Below are positions 1 through 6,122 of a DNA stretch of 6,151 bases, piece after piece (position 1 is the first letter of the stretch; the number at the start of each line of letters is the position of its first letter). Source of the stretch: Planctomycetaceae bacterium (GTDB lineage Bacteria > Planctomycetota > Planctomycetia > Pirellulales > Pirellulaceae); assembly GCA_007129635.1 (NCBI GenBank), contig SKVE01000236.1, positions 1-6,151 on the forward strand, in the 5' to 3' direction. A program made the translations under genes and the position numbers. The notes beneath the pieces were generated by a model that saw only the letters and a list, made by a program, of their open reading frames with translations, did no database searches and was not told the origin of the DNA.

Positions 1-92
1 GTTTGACGCTGTTTATTCGTAGATCTTCGTCTTTTGGAAGCCATGTGCTTTTCTAATCCAGGGGAGAGATAATCATGATGGATGTTGACGAG

Positions 93-788
93 CTAGAACG
101 GGTGGGTGCCTTTATTATGATCGTTCGTCGCGGATGGTTCAATTGAGCGGATCAGGTCGCTGGTGCAATCCAAGAACTCGCGGACGACCTTGAACGTGGC
201 TCCCCAGATGCGGAAGCTCTCAAAGCGAAAACAGGGCGCCAAGAAACGCAACGAATTGCGTGCGATCCACATCTGGTCGTAGAGGGATGGCTCCAGCCAA
301 AGCGACAGAGGGATCTCCAACAACCGCTCGACTTCGGTGGGATCCGGTCGAAACTGTAAAAGCTGCGGGGCCAGGGCAACCAGCGGCTGCACCAGGAAGT
401 TGCTGCGGTACACGTAGATGGGCGATAATCTTCCCAGAATCGACAGGTCGACCGCTGGTACGCCGACTTCCTCCTCCAACTCGCGCAAGCCACACTGCTC
501 GACGGTCTCGCCCGCCTCGCGCGCTCCACCCGGCAGACTGATCTGGCCAGCGTGGACGCTCAGCGTGCTGGCTCGCAGCGTGAAAAGGATGCACCATTGA
601 TCGCTTCGCGGATAGATCAAGACGACAACGGTCGCAGGTCGAGCTCCAGGCAAGGCCGGGCCTCGATGCCGACCGTATTCCAGTTGCGTAGCAAAGCGAA
701 GTCGGCTGGTGGTGCGTCCGGCAGGCGAAGCCAATCGTTTGCGCAGGGCTTCCGCCAGCGCCGAAGGATCCAACGAAGGCGATATCAT
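93..788 (-). CDS. Nudix hydrolase, CoA pyrophosphatase type
   Basis: Predicted 231-residue cytoplasmic Nudix hydrolase that probably splits a nucleoside-diphosphate-linked substrate; the best fit is CoA or a CoA derivative, cut to 3',5'-ADP and phosphopantetheine. The Nudix box is complete at residues 88-110: G88, E94, then R102-E103-L104-x-E106-E107-x-G109-V110, giving the metal-binding glutamates. Just before it, residues 68-88 (LFTLRAS..L..HAGQISLPGG) match the motif that marks the CoA pyrophosphatase (NudL/NUDT7-like) subgroup. A later IWGAT near residue 194 is also typical of that subgroup. The length is normal for the family. The start at 788 is chosen because it gives a normal N-terminus, has GGAG (plus-strand 797-800) eight bases upstream, and makes an ATGA overlap with the stop of the upstream membrane-protein gene. 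The frame stays open further upstream, but that part lies inside the other gene and resembles nothing. Substrate is inferred from motifs only. Confidence 0.9.
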   Translation of the reverse strand: MISPSLDPSALAEALRKRLASPAGRTTSRLRFATQLEYGRHRGPALPGARPATVVVLIYPRSDQWCILFTLRASTLSVHAGQISLPGGAREAGETVEQCGLRELEEEVGVPAVDLSILGRLSPIYVYRSNFLVQPLVALAPQLLQFRPDPTEVERLLEIPLSLWLEPSLYDQMWIARNSLRFLAPCFRFESFRIWGATFKVVREFLDCTSDLIRSIEPSATNDHNKGTHPF

Positions 789-2545
789 GGGACCGGCTCC
801 GGTGCCGGCGGCACGCGATACACCACGTACGCCGGGTCGATCGTATCGACGGGCGGGTAGATCTGAGGCAGCATCAATTCCCGAACGCTGCTGTCTCGAT
901 CGACCACGATATGCGTCGCCCCGTAGTGTCGGGCCAACGCGACCAGTCGATCCTCGCCCAACGACGCAAATCCCCACCGGACGACTCGGTGCGGATACAG
1001 CCACCGCTGACGCCGCCACCACCGGACCACGGATGTCGGATCCTGGGGGACGTCCTTCCACGAAAATACCTCGGCGCGCTGTGCATACCACTTGAACGTC
1101 TGTTGGTGGCGAGGTGTGACGAAAACCGCATCGTCGGGCGTGTTTTCGCGAATCCATCGGCAGACCTGTTTCCAGGATTCGTACTTCCGTTGGGTTCGGT
1201 CCGGATCGTCTGGCCAACTAGGTAACATCTGAATGTCCGCAGCGGGCCGGAAGTCCGCTCGACGATGCAGATTCCACCAAGCAAGATAGCCGCCCGAAGC
1301 GAATATCGACACGACCAGCACCCAACGGGCCGCTTTGGCTCGCGCGTGCCACCAACGGTGGATCAAGGTGGCGATCCCGAACGCCACTCCCACGGGCAGG
1401 AAGACATCCGTCAGACGATACCAGTAGTACTTCAACAGTGACGCTGCCGTGTCCAAGTGATACAGCAGCGATTGATCGATCAGGATGCCTATCAACGCGA
1501 TCAACACGGCCCCACCGACAAAACCACGCAGCGGTCGGTGCCCCCATGTTTGAAGGTCCACCCCCACTCGATCGCCCATTGTGTTGCCACCTTTTGAGGT
1601 ACGACAGGGGGTCAAGAGACAGATTCCTACCCAGACTACCAACAGCATCGCGTGGCGGAACATGAACCAGGGGGGAAAGCGGTGGAAAACCAGGTGGTGT
1701 CCGAGCCGGTGGTAGACATAGATCAGGTTGGCGTCTCGGATCGTCTGCGAGTCAACGCCGTGGGACAGCATCAAACCGGCGATCAATCCGGGCAAAGCGA
1801 GCAGGATGCCGACGATCATCGCTGGCAACATGGGGGGTGCATCGAAGCATGCTGAGTTGGCTTCCCAGGCAACCGTGCCTGCTGTCGACGGGCTCTGGGA
1901 ACCTTCTGTTGCTGCACGGGCCGGGCGGCGGACAAGCGGAGGCCGGGATCGCCCGCATGCTAGCCAGGCGACCATCGCGGCGATCCAAGACCAACCGCCG
2001 ACCAAAACGTGCAAGGATGTCGCGATCCCCAACAGAATCCAAACTCGCCGCCAGCGGTGCTGTACCATGTCTCCCAACGCAAGAAACACAAAGACGTAGG
2101 CCAGTCCCTTCGCCTCGACGCCGCCGACCACCCATTCGCCTGCCATGTGAAATCCACTGTGGAAGAACAAGAACAGGCTGGCGGTCAGCACGGACATCCA
2201 CGGTCGTGGTACCAGGTGGTAGCTCAGACGCCGCCAGGCCCACGCCAAGGATGCCCACGTGACCAGTCGGCCAATCCAAGCGACCGCTGGCAGAGGCAGC
2301 AGCAGGGTGAGCCAGCCAAAAGTCCAGTAAAAAAACAGGTGGGCCTTGCCTGATTCCAAGAACAGATCCCCAGGGCACCACTGGGGATTCCAGTAGTGTT
2401 TTGCTTTGGCCAGATAGTGGGCCTCGTTGACATCCGGTGGGGGCCAACCAGCAAAGATAAAGAAAATCAGAAAAATCAACGCGGGCTCCGCGAACGCCCG
2501 GAGGGCAGAATCTGGGGGAGGGGGCGTTTTCTCGATCTCGTTCAC
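785..2545 (-). CDS. Polytopic membrane protein, possibly DUF6798 type
   Basis: A 586-residue integral membrane protein of unknown function. I count about ten hydrophobic segments: near residues 16-33, 70-93, 94-108, 116-130, 146-160, 167-194, 241-262, 296-313, 341-359, 380-395 and 407-424. A soluble C-terminal domain follows (about 430-580) with a Rossmann-like rhythm: DDAVFVTPRHQQTFKWYAQR near 471-490 and ATHIVVDRD near 543-551. The topology recalls GT-C/ArnT-like lipid-linked sugar transferases, and the N-terminal DVNEAHYLAKAKHYW and C-terminal parts recall planctomycetal proteins labelled DUF6798. This is from memory and a transferase activity is not shown. Residues 197-240 form a hydrophilic, low-complexity loop rich in Arg, Ser, Thr and Ala. 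The start is GTG, with AGGA ten bases upstream on the minus strand; the first hydrophobic segment follows at once. It is the first gene of a two-gene operon and its TGA overlaps the Nudix gene's ATG. Confidence 0.85.
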   Translation of the reverse strand: MNEIEKTPPPPDSALRAFAEPALIFLIFFIFAGWPPPDVNEAHYLAKAKHYWNPQWCPGDLFLESGKAHLFFYWTFGWLTLLLPLPAVAWIGRLVTWASLAWAWRRLSYHLVPRPWMSVLTASLFLFFHSGFHMAGEWVVGGVEAKGLAYVFVFLALGDMVQHRWRRVWILLGIATSLHVLVGGWSWIAAMVAWLACGRSRPPLVRRPARAATEGSQSPSTAGTVAWEANSACFDAPPMLPAMIVGILLALPGLIAGLMLSHGVDSQTIRDANLIYVYHRLGHHLVFHRFPPWFMFRHAMLLVVWVGICLLTPCRTSKGGNTMGDRVGVDLQTWGHRPLRGFVGGAVLIALIGILIDQSLLYHLDTAASLLKYYWYRLTDVFLPVGVAFGIATLIHRWWHARAKAARWVLVVSIFASGGYLAWWNLHRRADFRPAADIQMLPSWPDDPDRTQRKYESWKQVCRWIRENTPDDAVFVTPRHQQTFKWYAQRAEVFSWKDVPQDPTSVVRWWRRQRWLYPHRVVRWGFASLGEDRLVALARHYGATHIVVDRDSSVRELMLPQIYPPVDTIDPAYVVYRVPPAPEPVP

Positions 2546-2578
2546 GAGTAGAATTTCCTGCTGAGCTTTTTATCCGTG

Positions 2579-3166
2579 ATGCCTGTTATAAGAGTAAACA
2601 CTGTGTCCGCTTCAAAATCCAGTCGTCGGCAGATGCTGATCCGGCAGGCCCAAGGCTATTTGGATCTGGTCCATGCTTGTTGTGACTTCTGTGAACTGGC
2701 CCCCGGGATCCGCGATCCGCTAGTCTACCGTGCCATGGATGCGTTGGGGCGGTTGAGCAAGTCTGATCGGCGAAAGCCCGACGCGCTTTTCCTGACGGGC
2801 CAAGCGTTCCGCGCGATCGAGTTGTATCGGGATGCCATCGGTTCGTTACGCGAAGCCGCCCGGGTCCAACCAGATAACACAGACACATGGCTGGCGCTGG
2901 GCTGGTGCTATAAACGGATCGGTCGTCTGGATCGAGCCATCGAGTCGCTGGAGGAGGCGCTGACGATCGACCCCGGGGCCGCCATGATCCATTACAACCT
3001 GGCGTGCTACTGGAGCTTGGCGGGGAACGTGGACGTGGCCCTGAATTACCTGGACAATTCGCTGCAGATCGATGGATCGTTTCGGAACCTGATCGACGGC
3101 GAAACGGACTTTGATCCCATCCGCGACCACCCGGCCTTCCGGGAATTAACCGCCGTGGTGGTTTGA
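2579..3166 (+). CDS. Small TPR protein
   Basis: A 195-residue soluble protein with tandem tetratricopeptide repeats, which normally form a helical scaffold for protein-protein contacts. Three repeats are visible, at about residues 68-101 (ALFLTGQAFRAIELYRDAI...), 102-135 (TWLALGWCYKRIGRLDRAIES...) and 136-166 (IHYNLACYWSLAGNVDVALNYL...). They carry the usual W/L-G-Y-A-P pattern. A helical N-terminal segment (RRQMLIRQAQGYLDLVHACCDF) comes first, and the tail holds DFDPIRDHPAFREL, common at the end of such bacterial TPR proteins. No signal peptide is seen. The start is uncertain: GTG at 2576 directly precedes ATG at 2579 but neither has a clear ribosome binding site, whereas GTG at 2603 has AAGAG eight bases upstream. 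I chose the ATG. It is divergent from the membrane-protein operon and 137 bases before the next plus-strand gene. The partner and process are unknown. Confidence 0.88.
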   Translation: MPVIRVNTVSASKSSRRQMLIRQAQGYLDLVHACCDFCELAPGIRDPLVYRAMDALGRLSKSDRRKPDALFLTGQAFRAIELYRDAIGSLREAARVQPDNTDTWLALGWCYKRIGRLDRAIESLEEALTIDPGAAMIHYNLACYWSLAGNVDVALNYLDNSLQIDGSFRNLIDGETDFDPIRDHPAFRELTAVVV

Positions 3167-3225
3167 GCAAATGTGGTGGTTTGCAAAGAATGGAGACAGA
3201 CTTTTTCCGCTTTCGGGCCTCGATG

Positions 3226-3254
3226 TTGTACGGGTCAGTCCGGAGGGTTACAAT
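3226..3254 (+). promoter_or_regulatory. Putative sigma70-type promoter for the hypothetical-thiS-thiG unit
   Basis: TTGTAC at 3226-3231 (-35, 3 of 6 matches to TTGACA) and TACAAT at 3249-3254 (-10, 5 of 6 matches to TATAAT) are separated by exactly 17 bases. Transcription would start near 3261, giving a leader of about 43 bases before the ATG at 3304. The -10 is good and the -35 weak. No TPP riboswitch motif is visible in this leader. Confidence 0.5.
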
Positions 3255-3290
3255 AAAAGAGGTGTGGTCTGCAGCGAATGTTTTTCAGAG

Positions 3291-3295
3291 AAGGA
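3291..3295 (+). promoter_or_regulatory. Ribosome binding site fixing the start at 3304
   Basis: AAGGA lies eight bases before the ATG at 3304. Together with the promoter at 3226-3254, it favours this start over the longer open frame reaching back to 3163, which would put the start codon upstream of the promoter. Confidence 0.65.
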
Positions 3296-3303
3296 TTTGC
3301 AAA

Positions 3304-3876
3304 ATGTCTCAACATTTTCGGAACCGCCCTGTCCTCTTGGTTTTGCTAGGTTTGGGCCTGGGCCTGCTGGTCGGCATCGGAATGATGGTGGGAACATTGA
3401 CGGCGGTCAGCAGTTCCCAGAACGCTGAGCTGATGCTTCCGCCGACGTTGCTGCACGCGACCGCTTCGCATAGCGGCGAGAGCATGGCGATCGCCACGGG
3501 ACAGATCGACGATGATGTTGAGGGCGTGTTCATCCTAGATTACTTGACGGGCGACCTGCAATGTTACGTGCTGAACCCGCGTACCTTTGTTTGGGGTGGC
3601 ATTTTTCGATACAACGTGGTGCAGGATTTGGGAGTGGAACCCGGCAAGAAGCCTAACTTTGCGATGGTCACAGGTGGCATCAATTTCCTGCGTGGCTCGG
3701 CTTCCCGAGCGGTACCGGCCCATTCTGTGGTGTACGTACTGGATGCGAATTCGGGGAACTTCGCGGCTTACGGCGTCCAGTGGGATCGAACAGCGGCTCG
3801 GGGCGGTGCGCCTCAGAAAGGCACGCTTACCCGCATCGCTACCGGAAAAGCCCGCGCCCTCGAAATTCGGGATTGA
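3304..3876 (+). CDS. Membrane-anchored hypothetical protein upstream of thiS
   Basis: A 190-residue protein of unknown function. Residues 9-34 form one long hydrophobic helix after a short basic N-terminus (MSQHFRNR). It is either a signal anchor or an uncleaved signal, with the rest predicted outside the cytoplasm. The outer part shows two similar beta-hairpin units: VFILDYLTGDLQCYVLN at 75-91 and VVYVLDANSGNFAAYGVQW at 142-160. Both follow an LDxxTG/LDxxSG-x-x-x-x-Y pattern as seen in blades of PQQ/quinoprotein-like beta-propellers, though the protein is far too short for a full propeller. No catalytic motif is recognised. It starts with a good ribosome binding site and its TGA is only eight bases before the thiS ATG, so it should be co-transcribed with thiSG. 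Whether it takes part in thiamine synthesis is unknown; the operon position is the only hint. Confidence 0.85.
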   Translation: MSQHFRNRPVLLVLLGLGLGLLVGIGMMVGTLTAVSSSQNAELMLPPTLLHATASHSGESMAIATGQIDDDVEGVFILDYLTGDLQCYVLNPRTFVWGGIFRYNVVQDLGVEPGKKPNFAMVTGGINFLRGSASRAVPAHSVVYVLDANSGNFAAYGVQWDRTAARGGAPQKGTLTRIATGKARALEIRD

Positions 3877-3884
3877 ACGTCGAG

Positions 3885-4085
3885 ATGGAAATTCAAGTCA
3901 ATGCGCAGCCTCGTCAGGTTCCCAAGGATTGCACGATCGCTGATCTGCTCGCTGAAATGCGTCTGGAACCTCGTTTGGTGGCTGTCGAGGTCAATGAAAT
4001 GGTGGTACCCAGAGCACAGCATGGGCAGCACGTTTTGCACGCAGAGGATCGCCTGGAGATTGTTACGCTGGTAGGAGGAGGCTGA
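3885..4085 (+). CDS. thiS: ThiS sulfur carrier protein
   Basis: A 66-residue ubiquitin-like sulfur carrier for thiazole synthesis. In the known pathway its C-terminal glycine is adenylated by ThiF (or a MoeB-like enzyme), converted to a thiocarboxylate, and donates sulfur to ThiG. Family features are all present: a short beta start (MEIQVNAQPR), TIADLLAEM helix at 17-25, VAVEVNEMVVPR at 32-43, DRLEIVTLVGGG at 55-66, and the required C-terminal Gly-Gly (here Gly-Gly-Gly). The length is normal. ATG at 3885 is the only reasonable methionine; a TTG at 3873 overlapping the previous stop is in frame but would add unneeded residues. The ribosome binding site is weak, which fits translational coupling to the upstream gene that ends eight bases before. 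thiG follows nine bases after the stop. Confidence 0.95.
   Translation: MEIQVNAQPRQVPKDCTIADLLAEMRLEPRLVAVEVNEMVVPRAQHGQHVLHAEDRLEIVTLVGGG
4073..4081 (+). promoter_or_regulatory. Shine-Dalgarno sequence for thiG inside the ThiS Gly codons
   Basis: AGGAGGAGG at 4073-4081 encodes the functional C-terminal glycines of ThiS and is also the only strong anti-16S match before thiG. The spacing to the thiG ATG is 13 bases, longer than ideal. Its use for thiG is inferred. Confidence 0.45.
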
Positions 4086-4094
4086 AAAGAAACG

Positions 4095-4973
4095 ATGGTT
4101 CACGAGACGACAAACCCTGAATCGAGGACGAATGTGGGCAAATCCAGTGTCGCTGGGCCGGATACCGAGGACCGGATCCGTGTCGGTAGTCACACCCTGC
4201 AAAGCCGCTTGATTCTCGGCACCGGGAAATACGAGTCGTTTGAAATCATGCAGCAGGCCCTCGATCTGAGCGGTACGGACTGTGTGACGGTGGCCGTGCG
4301 GCGCGAGCGACTGGTTGACGGGGACGGCCGAAATATCTTGGATTACTTGGATCTGAGCCGCTACACGTTACTGCCCAATACGGCGGGATGCTTTACGGCC
4401 GAAGATGCGATCCGCACGGCACGGCTGGGGCGCGAGATCCTGCTGGGATTGGAAAATTCGGGCGCCGACTGGGTCAAATTGGAAGTGTTGGGCGACAGCA
4501 AGACCCTGCTGCCCGATCCTGTCGCCACGGTCCAAGCCACAGAAAAATTGGTTTCCGAGGGCTTTCAGGTCCTGGTCTACACCACCGACGATCCGGTCAC
4601 TGCCCTGCGTTTGAAACAGGCCGGAGCCGCGGCGGTCATGCCCGCCGGTAGCCCCATCGGGTCGGGCCAAGGTATTTTGAACCCGAACAACATTCGCATC
4701 TGCATGGAGTACCTGAAAGATAACGATCCCGATTACCCGGTGATCGTCGATGCGGGGGTTGGTACGGCCAGCGACGTATCGCATGCCATGGAGTTGGGTG
4801 TTGACGGAGTTTTGCTCAATACGGCTGTTGCCCATGCCCGCGATCCCTTAGGGATGTCGCGAGCGATGAAGGCGGCCGTCGAAGCGGGGAGGTTGGCCTA
4901 TCTGGCCGGCCGCATCCCCCGCCGTCTTTACGCAACTGCCAGTAGCCCGGAAGAGGGTGTGATCGGGTCGTAG
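4095..4973 (+). CDS. thiG: Thiazole synthase ThiG
   Basis: A 292-residue cytoplasmic TIM-barrel enzyme. It joins 1-deoxy-D-xylulose 5-phosphate, dehydroglycine and sulfur from the ThiS thiocarboxylate into thiazole phosphate carboxylate for thiamine. Diagnostic segments are in order: [12 protein letters not shown] (38-48), [11 protein letters not shown] (63-73), [19 protein letters not shown] (92-110), WVKLEVLGD (126-134) and TLLPDP (137-142). They are followed by [16 protein letters not shown] (179-194), [12 protein letters not shown] (216-227) and [12 protein letters not shown] (235-246). K128 aligns with the catalytic lysine that forms the Schiff base with the sugar phosphate in characterised ThiG. 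The protein is somewhat longer than usual because of a polar N-terminal extension of about 27 residues (Ser/Thr/Glu-rich), which may be disordered or partly untranslated if a GTG at 4134 is used. It lies directly after thiS; no further thi gene follows. Confidence 0.97.
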   Translation: MVHETTNPESRTNVGKSSVAGPDTEDRIRVGSHTLQSRLILGTGKYESFEIMQQALDLSGTDCVTVAVRRERLVDGDGRNILDYLDLSRYTLLPNTAGCFTAEDAIRTARLGREILLGLENSGADWVKLEVLGDSKTLLPDPVATVQATEKLVSEGFQVLVYTTDDPVTALRLKQAGAAAVMPAGSPIGSGQGILNPNNIRICMEYLKDNDPDYPVIVDAGVGTASDVSHAMELGVDGVLLNTAVAHARDPLGMSRAMKAAVEAGRLAYLAGRIPRRLYATASSPEEGVIGS

Positions 4974-5011
4974 AACCCCGGGATCCCCCAAAGCCATCTC
5001 GCGGAACGATG

Positions 5012-5128
5012 GTAGCAGGCACACTCCGTGTGCCGTCCGCCGTGTATTCGGCACTCCGAGTGCCGTCCGCGGTTTACGCGATACGGAGTGCCGTCCGCGG
5101 TTTACGGCACACGGAGTGTGCCTACTAC
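5012..5128. repeat. Nested palindromic repeat cluster (REP/MITE-like)
   Basis: The cluster is bounded by inverted arms at 5012-5036 and 5104-5128 that pair at 24 of 25 positions. Each arm contains its own perfect hairpin: GGCACAC-TCC-GTGTGCC at 5018-5034 and GGCACAC-GGA-GTGTGCC at 5106-5122. Between them is a third hairpin, GGCACTC-C-GAGTGCC at 5050-5064, and a degenerate fourth unit around 5081-5094. A 21-base stretch at 5058-5078 recurs exactly at 5086-5106, and GTGCCGTCCGC follows three of the units. No target-site duplication or open frame is visible. The build resembles bacterial REP or MITE-like intergenic repeats; the family assignment is inference. Confidence 0.85.
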
Positions 5129-5141
5129 TTTGAATTTTCTT
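5106..5141 (+). terminator. Possible intrinsic terminator for the thiS-thiG unit
   Basis: The last hairpin of the repeat cluster (7-bp GC-rich stem, 3-base loop, 5106-5122) is followed by a T-rich stretch (5123-5141, TACTACTTTGAATTTTCTT). The T tract is interrupted and the hairpin lies about 130 bases after the thiG stop, so this is a plausible but not ideal terminator. It is the only candidate seen after thiG. Confidence 0.35.
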
Positions 5142-5169
5142 GACGAAGTTGCCGAGTTGCCTGTATCAT
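5140..5169 (+). promoter_or_regulatory. Putative sigma70-type promoter for the secreted protein gene
   Basis: TTGACG at 5140-5145 (5 of 6 consensus matches) and TATCAT at 5164-5169 (5 of 6) are separated by 18 bases. Transcription would begin near 5176, leaving a leader of about 70 bases. It is the best promoter-like pair in the window. It directly abuts the repeat cluster, and its -35 overlaps the end of the T-rich tail of the last hairpin. Confidence 0.6.
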
Positions 5170-5246
5170 AAGGAAAGAGGCAGGTATTAGAGTTCGCGCG
5201 GAGCAGCGGAGGGCAACGATTTGGCTTGGACCGGAAAGGCATGAGA

Positions 5247-6122
5247 ATGACGAATCGACTAAGCAACCTGGGCGGATGGTGTCTGCTGCTGATGGCAGTC
5301 GCTCTGCTTTGCAGTTCGACCGCGTCGGCGCAGCAGGTCCAGTTGACCAGCCCCTTCCATTCGTTGAACGACAGTTTCTACGAGAACTTTGGGATTGGTT
5401 TATCGCCCATCGAGAGAACCGGTCGCCGAGGCGGTTGGTTTTTCAGCGGAACTCAGGCGAATTCAACGCCACCACCGTTTGGCGGATACGATCCGGCCGC
5501 CGACGCCCGTTTTGGCTTCCGGATTGGTCAGTTTGGGATCAACGGCGTGGCCGGCCAGGGCAGCAATCGGAGCCATGTGATGGAGGCGCCCACGATTGTG
5601 ATCCCCCATGGTGGCAGCGGGTCGATTTTCAGCGGTTCCATCCGACCGTTTGTCACCGGCGTTGTCCCCGTGGTGGGAAATGCGCCGATGGGGCCGATGG
5701 TCCCCATGCCGATGCCCGTGATGACCAGTCCGTTGGCCGAGCGGCTCGAGCGATTGGGTGGATCGGAGCAAGCGTTGGCGGCACGCGCGGCTGAGTTCGC
5801 GGCGGAAGATCAGGCAGTTCGGAATCAGGCCGCGAGGGAACGGTTGGCACGGCCCGACGCGGCACAAGCCCCTCCACGGGGACCTTCGGAGGAAGCTCCT
5901 CTGGTGATTCGTGGAGGTCGCTCGATGGATTCGCCAACGGCCGCTTCACGTGGACTGGGCGGCGGGGCCAGCAGCACGGCCAACCATGGGGATCTCAGCT
6001 TGCGGGAGCTCCGGCAGCAACAGGCTCAGCAACAAGCAGCGCGCGAGTACGAAGCGTTGGTTTTGGTCGAAAAAGGACGCGGCAAGGAGGCCGGGGGGGA
6101 GTTGGGATTGGCCAAGATTTAA
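5247..6122 (+). CDS. Secreted planctomycete-type hypothetical protein, possibly truncated by a stop codon
   Basis: A 291-residue exported protein of unknown function. Residues 1-28 are a clear signal peptide: basic MTNR start, hydrophobic WCLLLMAVALLC core, and an ASA|QQ cleavage site. The mature part opens with SPFHSLNDSFYENFGIG, then has a Gly/Phe-rich zone with PPPFGGYDPAADARFGF (75-91) and APTIVIPHGGSGSIFSGSIR (114-133). RPFVTGVVPVVG (133-144), a Met-Pro stretch (147-159), charged Ala/Arg/Glu helices (162-202) and a Gln-rich C-terminal helix follow. I remember proteins of this design from Planctomycetota, without known function. ATG at 5247 is chosen because GGAAAGG ends seven bases upstream; ATG at 5241 and TTG at 5226 (GGAGGG at 5208-5213) are in-frame alternatives. 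It has its own promoter. The frame ends at TAA, but the following codons look like a continuation, so this may be a broken gene. Confidence 0.85.
   Translation: MTNRLSNLGGWCLLLMAVALLCSSTASAQQVQLTSPFHSLNDSFYENFGIGLSPIERTGRRGGWFFSGTQANSTPPPFGGYDPAADARFGFRIGQFGINGVAGQGSNRSHVMEAPTIVIPHGGSGSIFSGSIRPFVTGVVPVVGNAPMGPMVPMPMPVMTSPLAERLERLGGSEQALAARAAEFAAEDQAVRNQAARERLARPDAAQAPPRGPSEEAPLVIRGGRSMDSPTAASRGLGGGASSTANHGDLSLRELRQQQAQQQAAREYEALVLVEKGRGKEAGGELGLAKI

Noticed and set aside
16..29. Terminator hairpin after the Nudix gene (CGTAGATCTTCG)
   Set aside because: The palindrome is short, has a mismatch and no T tract on the minus strand.
789..1217. Upstream extension of the Nudix reading frame (to 374 residues)
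   Set aside because: The added part is Arg/Gly/Pro-rich without family likeness, lies wholly inside the membrane-protein gene, and the Nudix gene has a good internal start at 788.
1837..2262. Plus-strand 141-residue frame opposite the membrane protein
   Set aside because: It is antisense to a gene with clear membrane segments, has no ribosome binding site worth noting, and is Arg/Pro/Ser-rich as expected for a GC-rich shadow.
1752..2447. 231-residue minus-strand frame inside the membrane-protein gene
   Set aside because: It is a shadow in another frame of a well-supported gene; its composition is Arg/Pro/Gly-rich with no domain.
3167..3303. TPP riboswitch before the thiS-thiG unit
   Set aside because: The conserved CTGAGA and ACCTGAT-like elements of the TPP riboswitch are not present in this leader or just before thiS.
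3163..3303. Longer N-terminus for the anchored hypothetical protein
   Set aside because: It would start at TTG overlapping the TPR stop and upstream of the promoter; the ATG at 3304 has a good ribosome binding site and gives a proper membrane anchor.
5012..5128. CRISPR array
   Set aside because: The units are inverted and unequal, the spacers are themselves repeated, and no cas gene is near.
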